From a virus: 24,612 bases of DNA. The stretch is from positions 1 to 24,612 of IMG/VR virus record IMGVR_UViG_3300032246_000344; one strand, given 5' to 3'. Position 1 is the stretch's first letter; each line of letters begins with the position of its first letter. The notes under the pieces are model-generated. The model did no database searches and was not told the DNA's origin. It saw only the letters and a list, made by a program, of their open reading frames with translations. The translations under genes and the position numbers were made by a program. Below are positions 1-7,811 of the stretch, piece by piece.

Positions 1-525
1 AACCGTGAATACCTAGAAGGCACTACAAAAGCCAGCCGAGTATGGCGTGAACAAAAAGATGAATGGTGGAGTAATCGTTTGGGAATGGATATTACCCCAA
101 GGTGGATACTACAATACTGGGGAACAGATGTATGTCGCAATCACTTTCATAATGATATCTGGGTGGCAAGCGTTGAACATAAACTATTAAACTCCAATGA
201 AGATATTGTAATTACTGACTGTAGATTTGCCAATGAAGTAAATGCTATTAGAAACATAGGTGGAATAGCAATTAGAGTAAGCCGGGGTCCTGATCCTGAG
301 TGGTATGATTCGGCAGTGTCTTTCAACAGAGGTCCAAATGGTAACTCAGCTTGGGCTTTAAGCAAGAGGAAGTTAGACAAGTTAAAAATTCATGCTAGTG
401 AATACAGTAGTGTAGGATTAGACTATGACCATATGGTAGATAACAACGGTACCATTGATGAATTGCACACCACCGTGTATAGTATTATTAATAGTCAATC
501 TGTAGATCACCCCGACGCCAAGTAA
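1..525 (+). CDS. 1: Deoxynucleoside monophosphate kinase (T4 gp1-like), 5' end outside window
   Basis: The frame is open from base 1 to the TAA at 523-525, so 174 codons are visible and the N-terminus with the P-loop lies upstream of the window. The visible part has the features of T4 gp1-type dNMP kinases: the stretch DITPRWILQYWGTDVCR (bases 85-135), then a beta strand ending in VITDCRFANEVNAIRNIGG and a conserved IRV segment. The family phosphorylates dGMP, dTMP and hydroxymethyl-dCMP to diphosphates for phage DNA synthesis in the cytoplasm. The methionine at base 79 is internal: the homology-like sequence continues upstream without a break. The 3' end overlaps the convergent minus-strand gene by 38 bases. 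Family identity is from motif recognition; substrate range cannot be judged from this fragment. Confidence 0.85.
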   Translation, partial: NREYLEGTTKASRVWREQKDEWWSNRLGMDITPRWILQYWGTDVCRNHFHNDIWVASVEHKLLNSNEDIVITDCRFANEVNAIRNIGGIAIRVSRGPDPEWYDSAVSFNRGPNGNSAWALSKRKLDKLKIHASEYSSVGLDYDHMVDNNGTIDELHTTVYSIINSQSVDHPDAK

Positions 526-841
526 CTTCTTTCTTTTTAACAACTTCTATACAGTTTAGACAAATGCTGCGTAGATTAGTTTGTTCAATATGTTCTAAAT
601 TTCCGTCAACGTGAAACACAGTTATCTGTGTTGAGAATAGGCTTTTAAAGCCACATAAATCACATGTGGTTTTTTTCTTATATCCACTTTTAGTCCAGTT
701 AGCCTTCCTAGGCTTTAGCTTATTTTTTTTTCTACCGCACTCATCACATGTACTTCTGTAATGTGTAACACCGTCACGCTTATAATTTATAGCGGTATGA
801 TTTTTGTTACATTGTTTACAGATTGGACGTTGTAATAGCAT
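488..841 (-). CDS. Small zinc-ribbon / HNH-endonuclease-like protein
   Basis: This 117-aa basic protein has four CxxC pairs (C8/C11, C32/C35, C60/C63, C94/C97), which implies two zinc-binding sites. Between the last two pairs lies an HNH-like core: FHVDGN at residues 76-81 (H77, D79, N81), then TNLRSICLNC (N89 to C97). This resembles the beta-beta-alpha metal fold of small phage HNH proteins and of unannotated proteins in T4-like cyanophages. A nicking or DNA-binding role is inference. It is the only minus-strand gene in the window, and its 3' end overlaps the dNMP kinase stop region. A perfect TATAAATA late-promoter octamer sits 4 bases before its ATG, so the transcript may be leaderless. 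No Shine-Dalgarno sequence is visible. It could be a free-standing homing-type nuclease or a late DNA-binding protein. Confidence 0.75.
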   Translation of the reverse strand: MLLQRPICKQCNKNHTAINYKRDGVTHYRSTCDECGRKKNKLKPRKANWTKSGYKKKTTCDLCGFKSLFSTQITVFHVDGNLEHIEQTNLRSICLNCIEVVKKKEVTWRRGDLQIDY

Positions 842-845
842 ATTG

Positions 846-853
846 TATTTATA
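846..853 (-). promoter_or_regulatory. T4-type late promoter for the HNH-like gene
   Basis: On the minus strand this reads TATAAATA, an exact match to the T4 late-promoter octamer recognised by the gp55 sigma factor. Only 4 bases separate it from the ATG at 841. A T4-like start about 6 bases past the octamer would fall within the start codon. Confidence 0.6.
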
Positions 854-865
854 GTGTAACCTTCG

Positions 866-890
866 AAGGTACGGTTATACCGTGTTTTTT
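866..890 (+). terminator. Rho-independent-type terminator upstream of the sheath promoter
   Basis: ACGGT (871-875) pairs with ACCGT (879-883) around a TAT loop. The stem can be extended outward by G-U and A-U pairs, and a run of six T follows at 885-890. It overlaps the end of a perfect palindrome CCTTCGAAGG (860-869). It would stop rightward transcription crossing the HNH-like gene before the sheath promoter. Confidence 0.5.
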
Positions 891-899
891 CATTTTATT

Positions 900-907
900 C
901 ATAAATA
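900..907 (+). promoter_or_regulatory. T4-type late promoter for the tail sheath gene
   Basis: CATAAATA matches the NATAAATA late-promoter form used by T4-like cyanophages. It lies 52 bases before the ATG at 960, giving an expected leader of about 47 bases with an AAAGG ribosome-binding site at 946-950. Confidence 0.65.
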
Positions 908-959
908 ATAGTATGCAATTAGGTTGTAAACCTCAAAATTTTACTAAAGGAAAAATAAA

Positions 960-3900
960 ATGGCATTAACATCACCCGGCGTAGAAGTCACAATCATTGA
1001 CCAAAGCCAATACTTACCAGCTCCAGGCGGCACTGTACCGCTTATTGTTTTCGCAACAGCACAGAATAAAGCTAATCCGTCTGGTACAGGCGTTGCTGCC
1101 GGTACTACTGCGGCTAATGCAGGTAAATTATATCAAATTACAAGTCAAAAAGACTTGGTAGATTTCTATGGTGTACCATTCTTCTACACAACAACTGCTG
1201 GAACACCTATCCAGGGTTACGAATTAAACGAGTATGGCTTATTAGCAGCTTACTCAGCATTGGGTATTACCAATCGTGTTTATACATTACGTGCTGATAT
1301 CAATTTAGCTTCATTAGTGGGTCAAGTTGGTCGTCCATCTGGTGCACCTGCAAACAATGATTGGTGGCTAGATACAACTAAAACTACATGGGGTATTTTT
1401 ACATTCAATGCAGTAACAGGTACATTCTCAGCAGTAACTCCACTAGTTATAACTGATGCCGCGTATCTAAATAACGGTGCTCCAATAAATAGTTTAGGTA
1501 ATATTGGTGATTATGCTATCAATGCTACTGTGCAAGCAAATTCTGAGTATCAACAATACTATTACAAAACAACAAGTAATGTTTGGACAGTTTTAGGAAG
1601 TAGTACTTGGCAAAAACAATGGCCTACTGTGCAAGGTACTGAATCTAATCCTGCATTAACTGCCGGTGACACATTTAATCTTAGTTTAAATGGTCAATGG
1701 TCTGTTACTATCACAGTTCCAGATGCTGGCGGTGGCGTTGGTTCTGTTTCTGGTGTAGCAAACACAATTAATGCATTAGGTTTTACTTGGGTTACGGCTT
1801 CAGTAACGTCAGGCAAATTAAATATTTTATCTAGTCAACCATCCGTTTCTGGCAATCAATATATAGGTCTTACTGAGGGAAGTGGTAGTACAGCGTTAGC
1901 TGATATGGGAATAACCGCAGGTAATTACTATCAGCCTCAAGTTGTATATGGTACTTCAGCAGAAATGCCACTATGGACAAGTAGTCAATTATATCCTCAC
2001 CCAACTGGGTCAGTATGGATTAAAGCAAGCAATGCCGGTCTTGGATTAAACCCAGTAGTATCACAATACAATTCAATTACTGGTTCATGGAAAACAAAAA
2101 ATGTCACATTGGCAACAAATGATTGGGGTGCAAGTAGTCAAATAGATTCAACCGGCGGTCAAGCAATAGCAGTTGACACCGTATATGCAGAATATGACAG
2201 TGAAAATAATTACGTAAATAGAACTAATCCTGTATATTTATGGACAAGAGAAGTAAGTGGTCCAACAGTAGCTACTGGTACAACAACTGATTTTTCTATT
2301 AATTTGAATTTTAGTTTATCAACTGCATCTTTATATGTTCAAACAAGTTTACCAAATAGTTCTTCATTATCAAGTACTTACACCGTAACAATTGTTGATA
2401 ATTGCACTCCTACGCAGTTTGTTACTGCTTGGTTAGCAGCAGGTATACCTTATACTAATGCTTTAGTAACTACTGACGGTGCCGTTCAATTAATCAACAC
2501 TGTAGGCGGAGAAATTGTAATGAACGACTTTATTACTACAGCTGGTGCAAATCAAGGATTCTCTAGTGGTATTTTAACACAAGCTGGTTTTATTAAAAAT
2601 TCTACTGATTTTGTTAAGTATGGCTCTGCTCTTGGCGGTGGAGTATGTGACTTTTATGGAATAACTACTACTAATGTTACTGGTACTGGATCTGGATTAA
2701 CTGTTGAAGTTAGTATTGAAGGTAATAGTATATATGCTATTACCGGTGATGGTGCAACTATTGGTGGAACAGGTTATGCTGTAGGTAATCAAGTAAAAGT
2801 AAGCGGTGCTAAATTAGGCGGAACTACTCCTGCTAATGATCTTGTTCTAAGAGTAGTTTCAGTAAATGGAAGTGGTACAGTTGGTGCAGTAACTTTTGTT
2901 AGTGGTTTTTCTAATACACTGTACAATACACAAATTAGTAATTGGCTTCCGATACCATTTACTGCAAATCAAGGTGCTCCAGTAGCAGCTCCTGCAAACG
3001 GTACAAATTGGTTCTGGAGTGTTGTTGATCAAGTAGACATCATGGTTCAAGCTGATGGAATGTGGAACGGTTACAAAAATGTAAATTATGATAATCAGGG
3101 TTTCCCAACACCATCTGGTGTAAATGCAACAAATCCAACAGGTCCAATTATTGCTGCAACTGAGCCAACTACTCAAACTGACGGTACAGCTTTAGTATAC
3201 GGCGACTTGTGGATTGACACTAGTGATTTAGAAATGTATCCAATGATTAGTCGTTGGCAATATGATTCTGCTAGTATGATGGATATGTGGGTAAGACTTG
3301 ATATTACTGACCAAACAAGTAGTAAAGGTGTATTGTTTGCTGATGCACGTTGGGCAACTAATGGTGACGTAAACGTAGTTGATGATCCTATTCCAAGCAT
3401 CACAAGTTTGTTAACTAGTGATTACTTAGACTTAGATGCTCCTAGTCCAACACTATACCCAACAGGTATGTTGTTATTCAACACACGCCGTTCAGGTTAC
3501 AATGTTAAAGAGTATCAAGCAAATTATTTCAGTGGTACTAATTTCCCTGACGAGCCAAGCTACCCAAATCAAACAGCTACTTGGTTAAGCGTTAGTGGAT
3601 TGAAAGCAAATGGTAGTCCATATATGGGTCGCCAAGCACAACGTAACATGGTTGTAAAATCATTACGTTCAGCAATTGACACTAACTATGACATTCGTGA
3701 TGAAGATAACTTCTTTAACTTGATGGCTACTCCTGGTTATCCAGAGGCTCAACCTAACATGGTTGTATTGAATGCTGATCGCGGCGAGACAGGTTATATC
3801 TTGGGTGATACTCCAATGAGATTACCATCAGATGCTACAGCAATTCAAGCATGGGCAACTAATGCAGCAGGTGCAACAGCAACTGGCGAAGAAGGTTTAG

Positions 3901-4568
3901 TAACACGTAATACATACTTAGGCTTGTTCTATCCAAGTGGTATCACAAGTGACCTAAGCGGTAACTTAGTTGCTGTCCCTCCAAGTCACATGATGTTACG
4001 TACATTCATCAGAAATGATAACATTGCTTATCCTTGGTTAGCAGCAGCAGGTACACGTAGAGGTAACATTGACAATGCTACAAACATTGGTTATATTGAT
4101 AATACAACCGGTGAGTTCATAACTACCAAAACACGTATTGGTATTCGTGATGTATTGTATATCAACTTCATCAATCCTTTAGTATTCTTTACTGGCATTG
4201 GCTTGTTGAATTATGGTAACAAAACAAGTTACAACAGTTCAAGTGCATTAGATAGAGTTAACGTTGCACGACTAATTGCTTACGTTCGTAGACAATTAAC
4301 ATTGGCAGCAAGACCGTTTGTATTTGAACCTAACGATGCGTTGACACGTAATCAAATTCAAGGTGTAATTCAAACATTGATGGTGGATTTAGTTGCTAAA
4401 CGCGGTATCTATGACTATTTGGTAATCTGTGACGAAAGTAACAACACACCAGCTAGAATAGATAGAAACGAACTTTGGGTTGACGTTGCACTTGAACCAG
4501 TGAAAGCTGCTGAATTTATTTACGTCCCGGTTCGTGTTCTAAACACAGGTGAGATAGCAGCATTATAA
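960..4568 (+). CDS. 18: Contractile tail sheath protein (T4 gp18-like), unusually long
   Basis: This 1202-aa protein begins MALTSPGVEVTIIDQSQY, the typical sheath N-terminus. It ends in a conserved C-terminal domain (about residues 800-1202) with NVARLIAYVRRQLTLAARPF, FEPND and a final PVRVLNTGEI strand, as in T4 gp18. Sheath subunits form the outer contractile tube that drives injection. T4 gp18 is 659 aa; the extra length here is an insertion of roughly residues 120-790 made of Ser/Thr/Gly-rich beta modules. One (about 235-325) ends in an ALADMGITAG motif, and another (about 575-650) has the GTGSGLTVEV and GYAVGNQVKVSG pattern seen in phage fibre repeats. Tryptophan motifs WWLDTT and LWIDTSD flank the insert. 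The start has an AAAGG site 9 bases upstream. The gene ends in tandem in-frame stops TAA-TAG. It sits alone between two terminators. Confidence 0.93.
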   Translation: MALTSPGVEVTIIDQSQYLPAPGGTVPLIVFATAQNKANPSGTGVAAGTTAANAGKLYQITSQKDLVDFYGVPFFYTTTAGTPIQGYELNEYGLLAAYSALGITNRVYTLRADINLASLVGQVGRPSGAPANNDWWLDTTKTTWGIFTFNAVTGTFSAVTPLVITDAAYLNNGAPINSLGNIGDYAINATVQANSEYQQYYYKTTSNVWTVLGSSTWQKQWPTVQGTESNPALTAGDTFNLSLNGQWSVTITVPDAGGGVGSVSGVANTINALGFTWVTASVTSGKLNILSSQPSVSGNQYIGLTEGSGSTALADMGITAGNYYQPQVVYGTSAEMPLWTSSQLYPHPTGSVWIKASNAGLGLNPVVSQYNSITGSWKTKNVTLATNDWGASSQIDSTGGQAIAVDTVYAEYDSENNYVNRTNPVYLWTREVSGPTVATGTTTDFSINLNFSLSTASLYVQTSLPNSSSLSSTYTVTIVDNCTPTQFVTAWLAAGIPYTNALVTTDGAVQLINTVGGEIVMNDFITTAGANQGFSSGILTQAGFIKNSTDFVKYGSALGGGVCDFYGITTTNVTGTGSGLTVEVSIEGNSIYAITGDGATIGGTGYAVGNQVKVSGAKLGGTTPANDLVLRVVSVNGSGTVGAVTFVSGFSNTLYNTQISNWLPIPFTANQGAPVAAPANGTNWFWSVVDQVDIMVQADGMWNGYKNVNYDNQGFPTPSGVNATNPTGPIIAATEPTTQTDGTALVYGDLWIDTSDLEMYPMISRWQYDSASMMDMWVRLDITDQTSSKGVLFADARWATNGDVNVVDDPIPSITSLLTSDYLDLDAPSPTLYPTGMLLFNTRRSGYNVKEYQANYFSGTNFPDEPSYPNQTATWLSVSGLKANGSPYMGRQAQRNMVVKSLRSAIDTNYDIRDEDNFFNLMATPGYPEAQPNMVVLNADRGETGYILGDTPMRLPSDATAIQAWATNAAGATATGEEGLVTRNTYLGLFYPSGITSDLSGNLVAVPPSHMMLRTFIRNDNIAYPWLAAAGTRRGNIDNATNIGYIDNTTGEFITTKTRIGIRDVLYINFINPLVFFTGIGLLNYGNKTSYNSSSALDRVNVARLIAYVRRQLTLAARPFVFEPNDALTRNQIQGVIQTLMVDLVAKRGIYDYLVICDESNNTPARIDRNELWVDVALEPVKAAEFIYVPVRVLNTGEIAAL

Positions 4569-4575
4569 TAGATTA

Positions 4576-4604
4576 AGATAACCCCTTAGGGGGTTATCTG
4601 TTTA
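4576..4604 (+). terminator. Rho-independent-type terminator after the sheath gene
   Basis: AGATAACCCC (4576-4585) and GGGGTTATCT (4590-4599) form a perfect 10-bp stem with a TTAG loop. It is followed by a weak T-rich tail, GTTTATT. It begins 7 bases after the sheath stop codon and is followed by the tube-gene late promoter. Confidence 0.85.
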
Positions 4605-4609
4605 TTAAA

Positions 4610-4617
4610 GATAAATA
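4610..4617 (+). promoter_or_regulatory. T4-type late promoter for the tail tube gene
   Basis: GATAAATA lies 22 bases before the ATG at 4640. The predicted start near 4623 leaves a short leader of about 17 bases that contains the AGGAG ribosome-binding site at 4627-4631. Confidence 0.7.
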
Positions 4618-4639
4618 AGATTAACAGGAGAAACATAAA

Positions 4640-5272
4640 ATGGCAACAGCCTCACAATCATTGTTCAACATGACAGTAGCATCTGATAATGCCGGTGGCA
4701 ATCAGGGCTTACTAATGCCAAAACTACAATTTAGATTTAGAGTAAACTTTTTGAATTTTGGAACAAACACAAGTACAGTAGAATTAACTAAACAAGTTAT
4801 TGATTGTTCTAGACCAAACGTTCAGTTTCAAGAAATTACACTACCAATATACAACTCAACAATGTATTTGGCAGGAAAAGCAACATGGCAAACAATGACA
4901 GTTAACATTCGTGATGATGCATCAAATACTGTATCTAGTCTAGTTGGACAACAATTACAGAAACAAATGGACTTTGTTGAACAAGCAAGTGCTGCTTCAG
5001 GTCAAGACTACAAGTTTCAAACTAATATTGAAATATTAGACGGTGGAAATGGCGTCAATGCTCCTATCGTTTTAGAAACCTGGGAATGTTATGGTTGCTT
5101 CTTGCAAACTGCCAACTACAATACATTGAATTATGCTACAAACGAAGCAGTAACAATCGCATTGACAATTCGCTTTGATAACGCAATTCAATCACCAATT
5201 GGATCTGGTGTTGGTGCTACTATCGGAAGAACAGCTGGTTCAATTGCTACTGGTATCGGTGGTTCGTTATAA
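4640..5272 (+). CDS. 19: Tail tube protein (T4 gp19-like)
   Basis: This 210-aa protein forms the inner, non-contractile tube through which DNA leaves the head. The sequence shows the gp19 pattern: LQFRFRVNFL near the N-terminus, a strand-turn-strand segment VQFQEITLPIYNSTMYLAGK, WQTMTVNIRDDASN, then LETWECYGCFLQTANYN and a final VTIALTIRFDNAI strand. The length is slightly above T4 gp19 (163 aa), owing mainly to a Gly-rich C-terminal tail of about 25 residues. It follows the sheath gene as in T4, but here a terminator and a dedicated late promoter separate the two, so tube and sheath are transcribed independently. A strong AGGAG site supports the start. Confidence 0.92.
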   Translation: MATASQSLFNMTVASDNAGGNQGLLMPKLQFRFRVNFLNFGTNTSTVELTKQVIDCSRPNVQFQEITLPIYNSTMYLAGKATWQTMTVNIRDDASNTVSSLVGQQLQKQMDFVEQASAASGQDYKFQTNIEILDGGNGVNAPIVLETWECYGCFLQTANYNTLNYATNEAVTIALTIRFDNAIQSPIGSGVGATIGRTAGSIATGIGGSL

Positions 5273-5288
5273 TCATCCGTAACCTTAA

Positions 5289-5296
5289 CTAAATAA
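5289..5296 (+). promoter_or_regulatory. Possible weak late promoter before the second tube-domain gene
   Basis: CTAAATAA differs from the late octamer at one core position (TAAATA kept, preceding A replaced by C-T). It lies 9 bases before the ATG at 5306, which lacks a clear Shine-Dalgarno sequence. It may instead be chance in AT-rich spacer. Confidence 0.35.
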
Positions 5297-5305
5297 ATCT
5301 AGACT

Positions 5306-6481
5306 ATGGCTGGATTTTTTCAGGACTTACTACAAGGCGCTGCCGGAACATTTTTCGGCAGCGATTTCCTTCGTGATTATACCCATGCTAGTAAGACATT
5401 TAGACCCAATGCATATCAAAATGCACCTAAACTAAAATTTTTATTTCATGTTTATTTTCAATTAAACCCAACCGGATTGCCAGAAGCTAATTATGGATTG
5501 TTAGTTAAAACAGTAAAACTTCCTAGCTTCAATTTTGAAACTAGTCAAATGAATCAGTATAATCGTAAACGTATTATACAAACTAAAATTAAATATGACA
5601 CAGTTAATATTACCTTCCATGACGATAATGGAAACACAATCAGAAGATTGTGGAAAGGTTATTATAACTATTACTATGCTGACGGAACAAAACCTGAAGT
5701 AATATTTGCCGGTGCAAGAGGTGGTAAAACTCCTCTACAACAAACAGGTGGCGGTGGAACTTCTGGAACAACTGATGCTACATATAATAATAGAACACTA
5801 TATCAACCTTCTATAACAGGTAATGATAATTGGGGCTATCAAGGTGGAACAAGTGATCCAACTGGTGTAAAAATTCCATTCTTTAAAAACATAACCGTGT
5901 TTGGTTTTAACCAACACAATTTTGTAGCTTATACCCTAATCAATCCAGTAATAACAAGTTTCAGTCATGATACATATGATTATGCTCAGGGTGCTGGTAC
6001 TATGGAACATCAAATGACATTAGATTATGAAACAGTAGTTTACAATGAAGGTGCAATTGACGGCAAGAGTCCTGGAAATATTGTAACTGGATTTGGAGAT
6101 GATGCTAACTACGACAGGACATTAAGTCCGATAGCAAGACCCGGCGCTAATAAAAATATATTAGGCCAAGGTGGCTTAGTTGACGGTGTGGGCGGTGCAA
6201 TAGGTGCATTATCTCAGGGAAATATTTTAGGTGCTGTTCAAGCTGCCGGCACAACTTATAATACATTTAAAAATACAAATATATTAAATATTGCTAAATC
6301 TGAAGTTGTTGCAGGTATAACTAACTCAGTAGCACAAACTCCAAACAGAAATGTAAATGTAGCAACCCCTATATTTGGTGCTATTCAAAGTGGTATAGGA
6401 ACTGCTGCGGCAAAGTTATCGGGCGCACAATCATCACCCCAACAAATAGGTAGAAATGTAGCAGGAAAACAAGTCCCGTAA
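5306..6481 (+). CDS. Tail-tube-domain protein, possibly baseplate tube cap/initiator (gp48/gp54 class)
   Basis: This 391-aa protein has an N-terminal tail-tube-like domain (about residues 40-130): PKLKFLFHVYFQLNP, VKTVKLPSFNFETSQMNQYN, then VNITFHDDNGNTIRRLWKGY, the same order of elements as in the gp19 protein just upstream. A Gly/Thr-rich loop follows (about 148-175), then a second half with FKNITVFGFNQHNFVAYTLI and FSHDTYDYAQG, and a C-terminal Ala/Gly-rich tail. In T4, gp48 and gp54 are tube-fold proteins that start tube assembly on the baseplate and are of similar size (364 and 320 aa). The position directly after the tube gene and the fold signature support such a role, but which of the two it represents cannot be decided. 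A tube-associated minor structural protein is the alternative. Confidence 0.6.
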   Translation: MAGFFQDLLQGAAGTFFGSDFLRDYTHASKTFRPNAYQNAPKLKFLFHVYFQLNPTGLPEANYGLLVKTVKLPSFNFETSQMNQYNRKRIIQTKIKYDTVNITFHDDNGNTIRRLWKGYYNYYYADGTKPEVIFAGARGGKTPLQQTGGGGTSGTTDATYNNRTLYQPSITGNDNWGYQGGTSDPTGVKIPFFKNITVFGFNQHNFVAYTLINPVITSFSHDTYDYAQGAGTMEHQMTLDYETVVYNEGAIDGKSPGNIVTGFGDDANYDRTLSPIARPGANKNILGQGGLVDGVGGAIGALSQGNILGAVQAAGTTYNTFKNTNILNIAKSEVVAGITNSVAQTPNRNVNVATPIFGAIQSGIGTAAAKLSGAQSSPQQIGRNVAGKQVP

Positions 6482-6492
6482 GAAAGAATATT

Positions 6493-6852
6493 ATGCCACA
6501 AATTTTAGATAAACGTACCGCATTAGATCAAACCGTTAGAATTTATGATGCGTTTTATTCATTTAACACAATCATTAACTCAAGTGAATATGACATTGTG
6601 CATTCATATTTTGTTTCAGTGTGTGCAACTAAAAATATTGCAAATAATTTTACCGCAGTATTTTTTAGAATAGCACAAGCAACTCAAATTCCTGTACTTG
6701 ATTTATTGGATCAAATCAAAGGCAAAAAGAAAATGGAAATGAATCAAATTATTGCTTACTATCTTAATAGTTTTAAAAGCAAAACTTCATTGTATGGTAT
6801 ATCTATTATACCGAGATCAAATCAACCAGTAGCACGTAATATCGTGCAGTAA
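6493..6852 (+). CDS. Small conserved virion-associated protein of unknown function
   Basis: This 119-aa protein is mostly helical in appearance: a first block with VRIYDAFYSFNTIINSSEYD and FVSVCATKNIANNFTAVFFR, then LDLLDQIKGKKKMEMNQIIA and YYLNSFKSKTSLYGISIIPR. Similar small proteins, annotated only as structural or hypothetical, occur in T4-like cyanophages (from memory, not checked). It lies 11 bases after the tube-domain gene and 2 bases before gp4. This points to co-translation with the head/tail completion genes. The ribosome-binding site is weak (AAGAAAG at 6481-6487). No membrane segment or signal peptide is seen. A neck or tail-completion role is guesswork from position. Confidence 0.7.
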   Translation: MPQILDKRTALDQTVRIYDAFYSFNTIINSSEYDIVHSYFVSVCATKNIANNFTAVFFRIAQATQIPVLDLLDQIKGKKKMEMNQIIAYYLNSFKSKTSLYGISIIPRSNQPVARNIVQ

Positions 6853-6854
6853 AT

Positions 6855-7292
6855 ATGGCTAATTGGGCACAAGGTATATATACTCCCAAAAACCCACACA
6901 AATATGTAGGGAAGCACAAGCCTAAATATCGTTCAGGTTGGGAACTAACATTCATGACCTTCTGTGATACACATAATAACGTAACACATTGGGCTAGTGA
7001 ATCAATGTCAATACCCTATCGCAGCCCACTAGATGGTAAAGTACATAACTACATTCCAGACTTCTTTGTTGTTTATCAAAATAAGTACGGTAAAGCGATT
7101 GCAGAAGTTGTAGAGATTAAACCAAAAAAACAAAGTTTGATAGAAAGTCGTGCAGCTAGTGCAAGGGATAGAGCAGTGGTTGCTGTTAATCATGCTAAAT
7201 GGGCTGCTGCTACAGCATATTGCAAAATGCAAGGTTTTGCTTTTAGAGTCATAACTGAAGATGACCTTTTTAGAAACGGGTCACGAAAGTAA
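6855..7292 (+). CDS. 4: Head completion protein with nuclease-like fold (T4 gp4/gp50/65-like)
   Basis: This 145-aa protein matches the T4 gp4 pattern along its length: GIYTPKNPHKYVGK near the start, YRSGWE, WASE, IPYRSPLDGKVHNYIPDFF and EIKPKK. The spacing of E30, D69 (in PDFF) and the E87-I-K89 motif is that of a PD-(D/E)xK/TnsA-like nuclease core, so the metal-binding residues appear intact. In T4, gp4 acts late on packaged heads and is needed before tail joining; it may trim or seal the DNA end. The gene starts two bases after the preceding stop (TAAATATG), implying translational coupling, and lacks its own clear Shine-Dalgarno site. Confidence 0.88.
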   Translation: MANWAQGIYTPKNPHKYVGKHKPKYRSGWELTFMTFCDTHNNVTHWASESMSIPYRSPLDGKVHNYIPDFFVVYQNKYGKAIAEVVEIKPKKQSLIESRAASARDRAVVAVNHAKWAAATAYCKMQGFAFRVITEDDLFRNGSRK

Positions 7293-7300
7293 CTAAATAC
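7293..7300 (+). promoter_or_regulatory. Late-promoter-like element abutting the small terminase gene
   Basis: CTAAATAC keeps the TAAATA core. Aligned as ACTAAATA (7292-7299), the expected start lies about 6 bases on, at 7305, exactly the A of the ATG. The gene has no Shine-Dalgarno site (TACTTTT precedes the ATG). This is one of three such arrangements in the window. Confidence 0.4.
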
Positions 7301-7304
7301 TTTT

Positions 7305-7781
7305 ATGACAAAAAAACTAGAAGAATTATTTGAACTTGACCAAAATGAAATAGACACTTTGGCAAAACCAACGCCAGACAATGCACAAGAAATCACCACC
7401 GAAGCACTAGATAGTCTATCAAAAATAGAACAAGCATTACCACAAGTACGTGGATTAGAAGCCGCTGATGATGAGATGGATAGTCTTGCTACATTAGCAC
7501 AAGATAGCTATAAAGATTTAATGGACTTGGGAATGCAAGTTGATAGTAGATATGCTAGTGAGATATTTAACGTTGCAGGAACTATGCTTGGTCATGCAAT
7601 CACAGCAAAGACTGCTAAACTAAATAAGAAGTTAAAGATGATTGATTTACAATTGAAAAAAGCACAATTGGATCAAAAAGCAGCATCAAAAGAAGAACAG
7701 ATTGAAGCTACCCCATTGGGTGAAGGTAGGGCTCTTGACAGAAACGAACTGCTTAAGATGTTGGCAGCAAAATCCGACTAA
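7305..7781 (+). CDS. 16: Probable terminase small subunit (T4 gp16-like)
   Basis: This is a 158-aa acidic-to-mixed protein with an N-terminal acidic arm (about 1-65), then a helical core: DSYKDLMDLGMQVDSRYASE, then the segment at about 104-120 (residues IFNVAGTMLGHAITAKT) and a coiled-coil-like helix LNKKLKMIDLQLKKAQLDQK (about 124-143). The length and the layout of an acidic arm plus a central pair of antiparallel long helices match T4 gp16 (164 aa), which recognises phage DNA and stimulates the gp17 packaging motor. No gp17 gene lies in this window, unlike the adjacent 16-17 order of T4. The call rests on pattern and length only. A head-scaffold helper is the main alternative. Confidence 0.6.
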   Translation: MTKKLEELFELDQNEIDTLAKPTPDNAQEITTEALDSLSKIEQALPQVRGLEAADDEMDSLATLAQDSYKDLMDLGMQVDSRYASEIFNVAGTMLGHAITAKTAKLNKKLKMIDLQLKKAQLDQKAASKEEQIEATPLGEGRALDRNELLKMLAAKSD

Positions 7782-7784
7782 AAA

Positions 7785-7792
7785 GATAAATA
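7785..7792 (+). promoter_or_regulatory. T4-type late promoter for the 209-aa gene and prohead-core-like gene
   Basis: GATAAATA lies 19 bases before the ATG at 7812. The predicted start near 7798 gives a leader of about 14 bases, beginning at the AGGA ribosome-binding site (7801-7804). Confidence 0.65.
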
Positions 7793-7811
7793 ATATATAC
7801 AGGAATAAAAA

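Noticed and set aside
79-81. ATG at 79 as the start of the dNMP kinase
   Set aside because: The frame is open to base 1 and the sequence before the methionine continues the kinase-like pattern, so the gene is cut by the window edge.
860-869. Palindrome CCTTCGAAGG as an operator
   Set aside because: Ten-base palindromes are common, and this one overlaps the foot of the terminator hairpin. Nothing else supports a regulatory site.
6850-6857. GTAAATAT at the gp4 start as a late promoter
   Set aside because: The core overlaps the start codon itself, so initiation would fall inside the gene. It is more simply the TAA-ATATG stop-start junction.
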